Source of the DNA: Amblyornis subalaris
Lineage: Eukaryota > Chordata > Aves > Passeriformes > Ptilonorhynchidae
Reading direction: 5' to 3'
Length of the DNA: 64,000 nt
Assembly: GCA_018881555.1 (NCBI GenBank)
Contig: JACAXG010000014.1
Coordinates: 8,593,927 to 8,657,926, forward strand
Under the pieces are notes generated by a model. The model searched no databases. It was not told the DNA's origin and saw only the letters and a program-made list of their open reading frames with translations. Of this stretch, positions 11,761 through 22,319 are shown piece by piece (the stretch's first letter is position 1; the number at the start of each line of letters is the position of its first letter). Made by a program: the position numbers and the translations under genes.

Positions 11761-12184
11761 AATTCCCTTAGTTTCCACCACCTCAAATAGATTGTTTGAA
11801 GGCTTTTGGCTTTCCTCTGAGCAGACCCAGCCCAGACACAGCTTCAAAGATGCGCAAGCAGCCACAGGAGGTGCAAGTCCTCCATGGTCCAGCGTGATCA
11901 GAGTCAGCATAGCCATGGGGGCAGAAGGAAGGAGAAGCGAGTCCCAGTCTGATGGTGATGGTTTTGGCAGCACTAAAACCTGCTCAGACAGGATTCTGGG
12001 GGTGAAAGGATGTTGGTGACAGAGCCAGAAGGCTGAGGTCTCTCCCATGTTCATCTCTGTGGATGTAGCATGAGGCAGAGAGGGAAAAGGGGCACCTGGA
12101 GAACCCAGCTTGCCCCAGGTCCTCCTCCTGAATAGCATCACTGAGTCAGCCGGGCTCTCTCCACCTCCTTCTCCTTTGCACGTC

Positions 12185-12490
12185 CCTGTAAGTGTCTAAC
12201 ACCTTTTCACTGTAATGTCATCTGAAGATTTAATTAAGGTGCTGTTTGTTCCCTCTCCCAGATAATTAATTGAAGGTGTTAGATAAAACCAGGCCTAACA
12301 CCAATCCTTGCTGGGTCTGAACAGCACCTTCCAGCTCAAGATATTATTGTTCCCTTTTGTTTCAGATCCTGCTGCTTGTTCTCAGCTCCTGTGAAAAGGC
12401 TTATATCCAAACCAATTTGAATTAATTTTTCAAGCAAGATACCACAAGACCGAGATACTATTAAAGGCTTTGCTGGAAATCAGGGTTCAT
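12185..12490 (-). mobile_element. Decayed CR1/L3-type LINE, reverse transcriptase fragment
   Basis: Read on the minus strand, this stretch carries reverse transcriptase blocks in the order of a CR1-clade LINE. First comes SKAFNSIS (12451-12474), matching the family block SKAFDTVS. After a frame change there is EKLIQIGLD, matching the helix after that block, and then QGLVLGLVLSNTFN (12269-12310), matching the family pattern QGSVLGPVLFNIFIN. An in-frame stop follows, and the segment after it resembles the FADD region but has lost it. Frame shifts and stops show that it is dead. No 3' end is attached, so this is an internal fragment. Family knowledge: CR1/L3 elements copy themselves by target-primed reverse transcription. 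Inference: a very old insertion, older than the avian-type CR1 at 40 kb. Confidence 0.85.
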
Positions 12491-14823
12491 TAGAACACAC
12501 CCGGCTGCCGTTCCCTCCCCTGCACATTCTGCCCTTCAATAAAAAGACAAAAGACAAAAAGAGTTTTACCTGCCAGGGCTTTGGTGTTTAAGCCAAAGGA
12601 CGTGCGTGGCCGTAGGGAAACTGATGCCTCGCGTGCCACACCAATGAGANGGCTTTTGGTGGTGACCTTGTATACCCTCGGCAGTGCTGAGCCTGGCACA
12701 GCCCAGGGTGGGCTTGGCAGTGGGGGCTCCCCAGGGCGATGTCCAGTGATGTGGTGATGTGGTGATGCCAACATTGCCTTGGGCAGAGAAAACCCAGCCT
12801 CCTGCCCCGTTCCCATCACACAAACACCACACCATGGCTGCGGTCAAGGCTGCCACCCAAATTTTGACACTTTTCAACTTTGTAGAGCAAACTGCACAGG
12901 CTCCTCCAAGGTGACAAAGACATCACATGTAATCACCAGCAGTCCCCCTGGTCACAAAGCCCCCTACATTTTTCCTTTCCTTTCACCAGCTGGTCACAGG
13001 GATCAGGGCCATCCAAACCTGACCGGTTGCAGCAGCAATGCTGCGCTCAGGGAACGTCTGTGATGGCAGTCAGTGCTCTGTGCATGGTTGAGGGATTTCT
13101 CATTGGAGATGTGAGGAGAGCCCAGTGCAGCCACCCCACCGAGCACTNCCCTTGGCTCAGCACCGTTGCCTTTCTCTTCAAGTCAATGTCTCTCTCCCAC
13201 CGTGGAAAGGACCCTTAAAAATGATCAAAGGAGCCAGGAAGCTTTTGCAATTTCTCCTTTAAATGGAATTTTATAAAGCAAGAAGAATCCAACACTTGTT
13301 ATTTAAAAAAAGGGCCCTATCAGCAACAGGGATTTTGTAATGAGTCGATTTGAGCATGTTCTTGCTGACCACCTGGGTGCCTTTGCCCTCATCTCAGTGT
13401 GAGATTTTTAATGCAATTAGTAGAAAGTGTTCAACAGAAAATGAACTCGCAGCACAGGGCCCCCTGGTTTGCTGCGCCGCCTGCACCTTGCGGTCCACAT
13501 GGAAGATGGATGGTGTCTGAAGGGGTTCNGTCCCTATTTCTTGCCTCTCTCCAGCAAGATGAGATTCACAGCATCAGCACAGTGCTGGGCTGTGCTGCTC
13601 CAGCACCTACGAAGAGTGGCAGCAGCAGGGCAGAGTGGGGCTGGGAGAGGGTGCCTGGTCTGTCCTGATAACCAGGAGGGAGCAGCTTGGAAGACTCATG
13701 TCTGAGGTCACTTTCAATTCAAACACCTGGCAGACCTGACAGGATGATGACAAAAATCCCTGTTTTGGGTGCTGGTGTGTTCCAGCCATGCCCACAGCCT
13801 GCCTCTGCTGCCAGAGAAAACGCAAACCACCCTTCCCAGCTCCTCAAACCACTGCCNGGAGACCCGGGGTATTCTCCCATCCCAGCTTATGTCACCCGCA
13901 CATTGCATTTAAATGGAACCTTTTCTGTCTCCTTAACAAGAATGACACTGCTTTGCTTATTGCCTATTAACTTGAGAGGTGAACACATCGGCTGGCAGAA
14001 TCAGAAACATTTACCATGAAAAAGAAAAGCTGAAATCCCATTTTCTTCCCACAGCTCAGTGGGAAACAGTCTGTCAGGGTCAGGCAGGGCTGTGAGTAGG
14101 CGCCTGCTCCACAGACAGCACTTCCCAGCCACACTGGAGGCTCCTACTGGAGGCTCCCCCAAGAAGGAAAAGCACCTCAAAGTGCCAGAGCTGAGGCACA
14201 AAGGGATAAACTCCTCCATATCTTCCCGGTTTCCATCCTCAGTGCTCCCTACCATCCACTGGTACCCCCACCCATACACCCCCCCTCTTCTGAGGACAAT
14301 GGCCCCACTCAAAGCTGGAGAAGGTCACACCAGCGTCCAGGGACAACGGCACAGGAGACCTCTGTTCCTTTCCTTCTTCTTCAATCATGGCCCGTTAGTT
14401 CTGGGGATTTGGGTTTCCATTAGTGCCTGTTTGGTGGCCTTTCTCCTTTACACTGGCATTTCCACGGCTGCTTAACTTCAGTGCATTTCATTAGCACAGA
14501 GGTTTCTGTCGATATTAGAAAGTCACTGTAATCATCAGGGGGATTTGCATGGCTGTTAGCCCAGGAGCTTCGCTGTTTGCAAGTATTTTCAGCTGCATTT
14601 TTGCAGAAAAAGGTGCCTTTGATATGCACCCTGTTGGCAGAGACTTCATACCCCTGTGTCCCACGCTGCACTAGGGTGCTGCACCCCCAGCAGAGCAAAG
14701 GCAGCAGTGAAGATGCCAGCCCCAGCAAGGGGCTGCACATGCTCACCAGGATGCCCATTCATATTGGATGTCCTTGCCCCCTAAAATGCCCATGCTCCCG
14801 AGTATGGCTGCTGGGATTCCCAG
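12491..14823. other. Unique DNA, no gene seen
   Basis: Short direct repeats such as 'gatgtggtgatgtggtgatg' near 12750. A 138-codon plus frame at 14059-14475 ends in a hydrophobic stretch but has no recognisable domain. Confidence 0.55.
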
Positions 14824-14931
14824 CAGGATGCCCAGGCCAAACAGGATGCCCAGGCCAAACAGAATGCCCATGCCCACCAGGATGCCCATGCCCATTGGGG
14901 TGACCATGCCCATTGGGATGCCCACCAGTGC
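14824..14931. repeat. 18-bp minisatellite, about six units
   Basis: Units begin at 14824, 14842, 14860, 14878, 14896 and 14914. The first two are identical (caggatgcccaggccaaa) and later units drift to 'atgcccatgcccac' and 'atgcccatgcccat' forms. The period is a multiple of three and the unit has no stop in several frames, so long but meaningless frames open on both strands (plus: Met-Pro repeats; minus: Gly-Met-Gly-Ile repeats). Confidence 0.9.
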
Positions 14932-15539
14932 ACCTGTACACACCATAGCACTGATACCCCCATCACCAAGTGCTGTTGCCCCTTCCCTGCCTCAGAGCAC
15001 GCAGTGTGCTGNGAGGTCATCCTCCCTCTGATCCATCACTGTCACCCATCTCCTTCCCCCAGCACCCTTTTGTTCCTCATCCCTGCTGCCCTTGGCTGAT
15101 GTTTCGTGAGCTGCAGGGAAGGGAGGACAGATGCAGGGTGGTGGGGATGTGACAGGGGCTGGGCAGTGGAGATGGCCGCCCATTCCTTCCCGCTTCCCCG
15201 CGCGCTTTGGGGCTGGCCAGCCTTTGGCGGACAGTGCAGTTCTGTTTTGCATCACTGCTTTGAAAAGCCCTTGGAGAGAGCGGTGATTTATGAGAGGTTT
15301 CTTGTACAAGGGGAAATAAACCTCTGACCAGACCCAACTGAAATCCACACTGCTTCATTTTCTGTGGAATCAGGATTTTACCCCTATCTGAGGATTTTAC
15401 TTCTTTCCAAGAAAAACAGCCAGTGACTTTCTCATAAACAGCCATGCTCTCTCCCTTTTCAAAAGCCAGGCTGTTTGGGAAGGACTTCTTTCCCTGCCGG
15501 CCTGCGTGTCCCGGTGCTCACTCCTCCACACCGGAGCCC
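14932..15539. other. Unique DNA, no gene seen
   Basis: No credible ORF, repeat or motif cluster apart from the tail of frames opened by the adjacent minisatellite. Confidence 0.55.
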
Positions 15540-15740
15540 TGCGGTTCACAAATCACCGCGTTTCCGACCAGTGCCGAAGCGAGAACATCTGCTGGGAAAG
15601 TCAACAGTAATTAATTGGCTTTTAACTGGGAGATAGAGAAGCGGGAGAGAAGCACAGACCCCTTTAATGAGAATAAAAGGTGTTTAAGTTTAGAGGAGTG
15701 CAGAGGCGCCCCGGTTACTTTGTAATGTGATAAGGGGCTG
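15540..15740. promoter_or_regulatory. Candidate conserved non-coding element
   Basis: 'gttcacaaatcaccgcg', 'aacagtaattaattggc' (overlapping homeodomain cores), 'ctttaatgagaataaaagg' and 'tttgtaatgtgataagg'. Unique and without a supported ORF. Confidence 0.35.
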
Positions 15741-17799
15741 GGAATTTATACCAGAAATGGAGGGGCTGAAGGGGGGGTTGCGCGTGCTCCGGCAAACTCT
15801 AGCGGGTCCTAGAAGGGAGATGGTGCCGAAGGGCTGCAGTTCCTGGAGCAAAGGGGTTCCAGGTGGGAGCAAGAGCAGTTCAGCCCCTGCCTTGCCCCCA
15901 GCTGTGTGTAGGTGGGGTTCTGAGGGTGGGGGGCTCAGGGGCTGCCAGCAACCGGGTGATGCTGGAGCAGGACCTGAGATGCTAAAGGGCAGCGAGGGCG
16001 GGGCTGAGGGAGGGATGCTGGAGGTGGTGGCAGCAGTGGCAGCATCTCCTCTGTGTGATAGATCCAGGGCAACTTGTCCATGTGAGACCAGGTTTGCTGG
16101 GACCGTGTGGCACTGGATGGGCTGGGGGTGGCTCAGCAGAAGCCCGTTGCTGGCTTGGGAAACTGAGTGTGGGTGCAAGGAATGTGCCTGGATTTTGGCT
16201 GAGCTGGAGAAGAGTCTCTGTGAGATGTTGGAAGCAGAGACCTTGGCACCCTGGTAAAAGTAGCACAAGGAGAGATGAAAGAGGAGGCAGCAAGGGGAAG
16301 GGAGGAGAAAGAGGTGATGCTAGGGGCGATGGGGTTTGGGGGTGGAGGTGAAAAAAGCCACGGGAGCCTGGGAGGGAAAGGCAGAAGCTGCAAGCAGGGA
16401 CTGCTCTGCTTGCTCTGCACGGGCTGTGGGTAAAACAACGGTGGGATAAGGGTGCTGAGCCAGTAGCAAATTTGGAGAAAAGGGGGAGAGCTCCTTATGG
16501 GAGAAAAAAAATTACCAAAGGCAGCTTCAGGTGTATAATTACAATTATGATATATATATTAGTGCAATATACCCTCTGCAAAGGGGTGGCAGTGAAGCTG
16601 TGAGGGACAGGCTAGTGTAGGAAGAAACTCAGTTAATTAGTTAAGCAGAGCTCTTTAGGAAGTGTTTCCTCAATTGCTTTTTTCACCTCTTTATTTCCGT
16701 AACTACCAAATGGTTTGTTGCTCATCCTTATGGTGAAATCTTCCCTGAGCCTGCGAAGGAAGGCTGCTCTGTGTGGAGCAAAATGAGGAAAACCAAAAAG
16801 CTCTGCTGTGGATAAGAGAGTTTGTCCAAAAGATTTTTAATTTCTTTGAAAAGCCTGATTTTTTTGTCTTTTTTTTTCCTGATACATGTGCAAAACTGAA
16901 CCTTGGAAACTCCTGTGTATTTAAGTCACCTCACCATCACCCCATCTCACTTTGCTTGCTGGGGTCTGTCTCAATGTGCCCCTTGAGCTGTCCCTGAAGA
17001 GGAGGGGTGTGACCTCCTGGCACCCCCAAACCAGCCCTAAGCCCCCAGCACTGCCAGCACTCAGGGCTGCTGTAGCCCTGCTAGGGAAGCAGAGGGAGAG
17101 CATTACCCAGCTTCGCACAGGGGAAATGATATAATTGGAGCTGTTTGGATTTAGAAATTAAAATAATTTGAGTTTGCTCGGAAAGGTTCATGCAACGTCA
17201 GCTTCCATCAGGCGGATGAGAAGCAGAGATGCCCCAGGAGTGAGCACACTGACAGCTCTCCCAAGTAACACCCGTTCTGCTGGGACTCCTTTTATTTGCC
17301 CTGCCGTGTTCGGAGTGATGGCAGGAGGGGGTTTCCTCCCACACTGGGGAAATCTTTGTGCCCTTTCCCAGAGTGGAGATGTCATCTCTCTCGTGTGCCG
17401 ACTTAGCCCTGGCCATGCCACAGGAGACAGCTGGCATCGCAGATCACTGGAGCCAAGGGAGCATTTTTCTCCTGGCCCCCAGAACCACACTTTCTGCCCC
17501 AAAATCTCCAGGCAAGGCAGCAAGCAGTGTCCTTCTTGTGCTGCAAAATGCTTGGCTAAACCCTGCCGTGCCACTTGAGATTTTGAGGGAACCCGATGAC
17601 TTTCAGAGCGCTGAGAGTACAGGACAGATGCATTAAGAAATCCCGTCTAATCTGCTGCTTCCAGCCTCCTCCTGCTCCAGGGTTATCTCCCAGCTTGTCC
17701 CCACCACCTACGTTGAGGACACCTTCTCCCTGAGGTCCCTGCATCCTTCCAGGCTCATCGCTCACCCGGTTCCACCTGTGTTTCAAACCTTCCCAGTTC
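15741..17799. other. Unique DNA, no gene seen
   Basis: Frames of 192 codons (minus) and 176 codons (plus) cover the same 15.7-16.27 kb bases, which marks both as composition artefacts. A short AT run 'atgatatatatatt' lies near 16547, with AT-rich sequence at 16600-16900 of unknown origin. Confidence 0.55.
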
Positions 17800-18165
17800 C
17801 TGTTGTGTTATTGCTGTTCGCAGCGTGACCTAATTAAGCATCATCTGCAAATGCAATTACTTTGCCATTTATCTTCTCAATCGTTAACGTTCGTCCCAAA
17901 CAAGACCAAACCTAGTGCTGGTTCCTCCACTGGCCACTGCGCTTTGCAACCAGTTAATTCCTCCAGGAAATATCTACAAGAGACAGGATGAAATGCTGTG
18001 TGTCCTGCCAGGCTTTATCCACCAGTCCCTGCCTCCAGAGAGGGTGCAATGCCCTGTAAAATACCAACCAGCTTTGACTGCCCTAGTTTGTCCTTAATAA
18101 ATTCATCCTTGGCATTGCTTGTGGCTTTGCTCTCCTCCAAGAGCATCAAATGCCTTTTCCTTAAT
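17800..18165 (-). mobile_element. Decayed CR1/L3-type LINE, RT fragment with an intact FADD box
   Basis: Minus-strand translation shows three ordered RT blocks: KAFDA (18142-18156, family KAFDTV), then ALGLVLFGTNVND (17880-17918, family SVLGPVLFNIFIND), preceded by VEEP for the family's VPQG, then FADD (17840-17851), the catalytic aspartate pair of the palm, still intact. The blocks lie in different frames and stops separate them, so the copy is non-functional. Spacing from KAFD to FADD is close to that expected for CR1, so few large indels have occurred. The upper boundary is uncertain: AT-rich sequence up to about 18.85 kb on the same strand could be more of the same element. Confidence 0.87.
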
Positions 18166-18248
18166 CCCCTATTTTTTTGGCATTCCTTGCCTGGCAGATG
18201 AAACAAATTTCCCGGCTACTAATTGTCAGTCTCCTTTTCCAGTCTCCT

Positions 18249-18325
18249 TTTTTTTTTTTTTCTTTTAAATTTTGCTTTGTGTTTATTTCCTTCCCTGACA
18301 GTTCCCACCACCCCCCCCCCCCCCC
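18249..18325. repeat. Poly-T tract followed by a 15-base poly-C tract
   Basis: A run of about 14 T starts near 18249, and a run of 15 C spans 18311-18325 and is followed directly by GGG. The G-rich complement could form quadruplex or i-motif structures. The run length is also error-prone in sequencing. Confidence 0.85.
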
Positions 18326-19321
18326 GGGTCCTTCACTGATTTGTTACGCCAGCTCGGAATTTGGCCGGCTGCAATTTTATTTTCGGTGGTGGTGGTGGGT
18401 TTTGAAGTGGCAGAGGCTCACTAAGTTCGTTAGTGAATTCCCTTAATAATTCAGAATGCGTGTTGTTCGCCCCGGCTGATTTGTGCATGTTGGGCTTGTC
18501 AAGCGTTCCCTTACGTGCTTTTTATCAGTAAGTGTATTTACAAGGTCTTCATTACTTCCTAATTGACCATGCCTCTTCTCTTTAGTTATCGCCTTAAAGA
18601 GCAATTTAAAAAAGCAATTCGGCAACAGCCATTTTAAAGCTCTTCATTCCTTCCAGTCCCTTTCTCATTTATTATTATCCTTCTGTCTCTCCAGCACTTC
18701 TTTTCCCCAATGTCTTTAAAAGCCCTTCATATTCCCTGGAACATTTTATAAGTTCCAACTTATTCCACTCATCGGCTGCCACCCCTGTGGCTTCACTCGC
18801 CTCGTGGCCCTGCTTTTGGTGTTTCCCTGCTCCTCGCTGACCATGTTTATTCTGGGGTTTCTCAGTCTCAACCCACCCCAGGATGAGGCATTTGGCAGAG
18901 GGATTTCTTCCTCCATCCAGGGGCATTAGGGAATGAGGACTGGTGCCACCTCTTCCAGTGTCCCGTGCTCCCATCTTGCATCTCCTCCAGATCCCACTGG
19001 CCGTGGGGCTGATCCTGGGCTAAGGCATATATTCCCTCCTGCCCCAGCAACTGCTGCTTCTTCCCAGCTGCCCTCTTACTTCTGTAATGCACTGCAGCAA
19101 GAATTCCTTCTGTCCACCAGCTCCAAGGTCAGTCACAAGTGCAAAACCCAACATCTTCATCCATGGCTTTTGGGTTTGTCCAGTGCTCCTTGAACCTCCC
19201 TCATCCCTTCCTCATCCCATGTTATCTCTCTTGCCCACCTCTAATTTCCCTCCCCTCCTGCTGCACCATAATTTTGCAAGCTGGAGAACTGGAACTAAAT
19301 AAGTATTCCCCTGATTTATTC
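18326..19321 (-). other. AT-rich region with protein-like debris, possibly decayed transposon
   Basis: Minus-strand frames read KEKRHGQLGSNEDLVNTL (about 18530-18585) and [20 protein letters not shown] (about 18705-18765), lysine/glutamate-rich and unlike the GC-rich shadow frames elsewhere. They lie on the same strand as, and upstream of, the RT fossil ending at 18165, so a 5' continuation of that LINE is possible. I cannot align them to known CR1 blocks. Confidence 0.3.
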
Positions 19322-19515
19322 ATACATTCATAGGCTTTAAGGCCAGGAGAAACTATCAGCTCACTTAGCCCAACCTCCTGCCTATAACAGGCCATTAAAC
19401 CTCATCCGGTTTTCCCTGTACCAAGCTCCATCATTTGTTTGGCTGAAGTGTATCTTTTTAGAAAGGCCCCCAGTCTGGATGTGAAGACAGCTTTATATAA
19501 TAGTATTTTCTATCC
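19322..19515 (-). mobile_element. Ancient CR1-type LINE 3' end
   Basis: The plus strand reads like the reverse complement of the 3' tail of amniote CR1/L3 elements. It has a 'cataggctttaaggccag' start, then 'tagcccaacctcctgcctat', then an 'aacaggccatta' segment and a 'ctttttagaaaggccccca' segment in the usual order. The element's 3' terminus is therefore near 19322 on the minus strand, and the fragment fades out after about 190 bases. It is too diverged to assign a subfamily by eye. It may belong to the same insertion as other minus-strand debris above it, but nothing in between is recognisable. Confidence 0.65.
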
Positions 19516-21440
19516 CACCCTTTATATATTCTATAATGTTTTATTTGGGTTTTGAATGCTGCTGCATTATGCATAGATGCATTTGGGAGAATATCTGCAG
19601 TGATGTTCAGGCATTTTCTTTTCCACCTCAGCTGTGTTCAAACCATTTGCTGTGCACATGAATAGTCCAGGACATCCCCATGCCGGGTGCTGGGAAAGCA
19701 GCGCTGTCCCCCGCGGTGGGACCCAGCTGTGACAGGGGCCTCGTTGTGCCCTGCACCATATTTGCTGCCCCACATCAACACACCCCAAAGACTTCGCAAG
19801 TTTTCATCGCTTTAACTCTATTTCCCAGCCCTGGTAAAGAGGAAGACAAGCCTGGTTCTGGTGGAGATCTCCAGGCACCCCATGGTTTAATGTTTTCTTT
19901 CTCTTTTCTCTTTGAAAACTGGTCTTTTTTTTTTTTTCCTCCCCTGTGTTTTGTCTTCTGTGGCTTATGTTCCTTGACATGTTGGCTGGTTTTGATCTTT
20001 TTTCTCTTTCTGCATTGCAAAATTGTCAGCTGTGTAACCTAGAAACGGGGCTGGCTGAATGATACGTTTGCAAATAATGTTTGTTAGAAGTTTATCTCTC
20101 TCTATTTTGTGAATCACGCCTGCCCCAAACCTGGTTTCAGGGGAAGCGCTTGTAAGTTGCCACCAGCCAACTGAGGAAACCAGGCTTTGCTCCCAGTTCC
20201 CACATCAATTTCCTCCAGGACTTGGTGCAAATCTCATCATCCTCCTCCTCCAAANCACTCCTGCCTTTCCAAGGCAAACACAGATGTGTCCCATTTCCTT
20301 TTTCTTTGGGGTTTAAGCAGGAGAGCCACAGATGGGCAGGGCCCTCTGCATTGCACCTCTGGGGCCTGGAGGCACAAATTCACATCAGCACCACTCTCTT
20401 GCAGGTCACTCATGCCCAGCTCTCCTGATCCCTCTGTGGTATCAGCCACTTACAGCCAGGTCAGCTGAGCCCCTGTCTCAAAATGATCCTCAGGAGCTCA
20501 GCACGGGGCCAGGCACCTTCTTCACTCCCACTACTGGTGTTTGGGGTAGAAGACACTCCTTGTCGCTTCTCCTTTGGGTTTTCCTTCTGTATCTCAGCTT
20601 TTCCCTTGAATCCTTTTCAAAGCCGCCAACTTTGCCATTGCAAGGCCAGTGTGTGCTCTGCAACCTGCCTGGTGCTCCCAGGCAGCTCCCATCCATCTCC
20701 TCTCTCCTTGTGACAGTGTCTTGCTGCAAAGCTGCTTCTAGACTTGGGCTGCAGCCCTCGCCCCAGCCGTCCCTCTTCACTCCCCTCATCCACAGAGACA
20801 GTGGTGGCATTCTTGTCCTCTCCTGTAGGCAGTTCCTCTCCTCTTGCAGGACAGCCTCTGCCTTGTGCTAGGTATGCAGTCCCAGGCGTTTCTGCCAAAG
20901 CCAGAGTATGTCCATGTCCATCTTCGTTTAATTTAAACACTGACAAATTCTCCTGGCCACGGTGTTCATCTATCTCATAAGCTGTCCAATTCCTGCAGCC
21001 ACCCCACAGCTCTCCCTGGCTGTGCACTTTATACATCCCTGGGCTGGCTGAACATCGGAGCTGGCAGGCTGTATTTATTTTTCTTGCAGCTGGCTCTGGT
21101 TTTCCAAGCAGGCATCCACCTGCACCCTGCTGTCTGCTTGCTCCCAGTGGCTCAAGCCTCTCTGGTTAGGTCACCAGTTTCTAATTGCAAATAGCATTTC
21201 TATGCCTTCTTAGGGATGTAAGGGTGAGGATATGCTATGGGCAGCAGCCAGTGACACCTTGGCAGAGCTGCTGCCCGTCCTTGACCCCATCTTTGAGAAA
21301 CCTCCCATATGCAAGTCCCTGGGGTGGAGGAACAGGTTTTCCTTTTCTGTGCTTCCTTGTATCTGCCCACCAAAGCCACCCTCCCCGCTAGGGATAAGGG
21401 GCAATAGGCCCTTCAGTCCCTCTGGGGCTGTGTAGCCCCC
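19516..21440. other. Unique or decayed DNA, no gene seen
   Basis: T-rich tract at 19925-19937 and C/T-rich stretches. Frames of 179 (plus) and 139 (minus) codons overlap at 20.3-21.0 kb and carry no recognisable domain. Confidence 0.5.
20035..20130. promoter_or_regulatory. Small AT-rich candidate element
   Basis: 'aatgatacgtttgcaaataa' (forkhead-like TTTGCAAATA) followed by 'tgtttgttagaag' and 'gtgaatcacgcc'. Short and weakly supported. Confidence 0.2.
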
Positions 21441-21731
21441 TTACCACTCAAAAATAGCTCTGCCCCTCTCCGCATCATCCCCACTTGGCTCTGTGGGTAA
21501 CACTCGCATCTCAGTCAACACTTCATACTTCAAGTGCTCACCCTTCACTTGTTGGAGCCTGTTAATCTTGGCAATTAGCTCTTGCTCTGATGCAATTTTC
21601 ATGCACGCTGTCCCTCTCCCAAATCCCTCTAAGACCCCCTCGGAGCGTGTTCCTGTGCTGCTGCAGCTGCCTCCTTGGCTCCACACCAGCCTTCCTCGGC
21701 AGAGCCCGAGCACCGTGGGGAAGCCAGGCAT
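21441..21731 (-). other. 96-codon ORF with a protein-like C-terminal half
   Basis: Begins with ATG at 21731 on the minus strand. The first 40 residues are low-complexity. Residues from about 42 onward read ACMKIASEQELIAKINRLQ, then QVKGEHLKYEVLTEMRVL, then PTEPSGDDAERGRAIFEW: charged, heptad-like and then acidic, unlike the Pro/Ser/Cys-rich shadow frames around it. The stop codon lies in 'tggtaaggg', which is also a strong splice donor, so it could instead be an exon end. I do not recognise the family. A decayed transposon ORF is possible given the fossil-rich neighbourhood. Confidence 0.2.
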
Positions 21732-22056
21732 TTATTTAGGTGTTATGTGCACTCAGACGCCTGCTCCCTGACATTGCATTCTGCAAATCTGACAAGAGCA
21801 GTATGCTGCCCTTCTACCTCTGCCCTCCCATCCTGCTGGGAAGAGGGGAGAGCCGAATGTCTCCTTTCAGTCTGCGCAGCCCGAAGGCCTGATAAAGATT
21901 CAGGGTGAGCTATCGCTGGAATGAGGAGCAGGGAGAAATCCGAGCTGCATAATTAGGTACTTTGGGAACTGTATCAAAATGCAGCTGACTATAGATTTCT
22001 GTACGATGCGTGCTCTTCTGCATTGACTCCTGCTCCTTCTTCCACTAACGCACCAG

Positions 22057-22175
22057 GAGGTGGTGAGAAGCCCCTTGCCCAGGCCTCTGGAGATGGAGCT
22101 CAGCATGATCCCATGAAAAAGCTGAGCAAGAAGTTGGAGGTGAAGGGCAGGTTGGATGCGGCTTGGAGCCTGGAG
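22057..22175 (+). other. Exon-like segment, unrecognised
   Basis: A pyrimidine-rich tract (ctcctgctccttcttccac) ends in 'gcaccag' before 22057, and the segment ends at 'cctggag' followed by GTAGGA. The open frame reads GGGEKPLAQASGDG then AQHDPMKKLSKKLEVKGRLD, a charged, helix-like composition unlike most random frames in this GC-rich window. The length is 119 bases, which is not a multiple of three. No family is recognised. Confidence 0.15.
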
Positions 22176-22319
22176 GTAGGAAACTTCATACTCTTGCTTC
22201 CCAGCATGCTGTGGGCTGTGACATTGAACCCCCTCTGTAAATAACTGGGGTTCATGGAGGGACTGCCCAGTGCCACCATCAATGTCTATTCCTGCCAGGA
22301 ACAGCCCACAGGACCTAGC

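Noticed and set aside
14743..14946. Gly-Met-Gly-Ile repeat protein
   Set aside because: Product of the 18-bp minisatellite; several frames are open at once.
22023..22244. Calling the 22.1 kb segment a coding gene
   Set aside because: Only one exon-like piece, not a codon multiple, and no partner exon found. Kept as a low-confidence segment and finding only.
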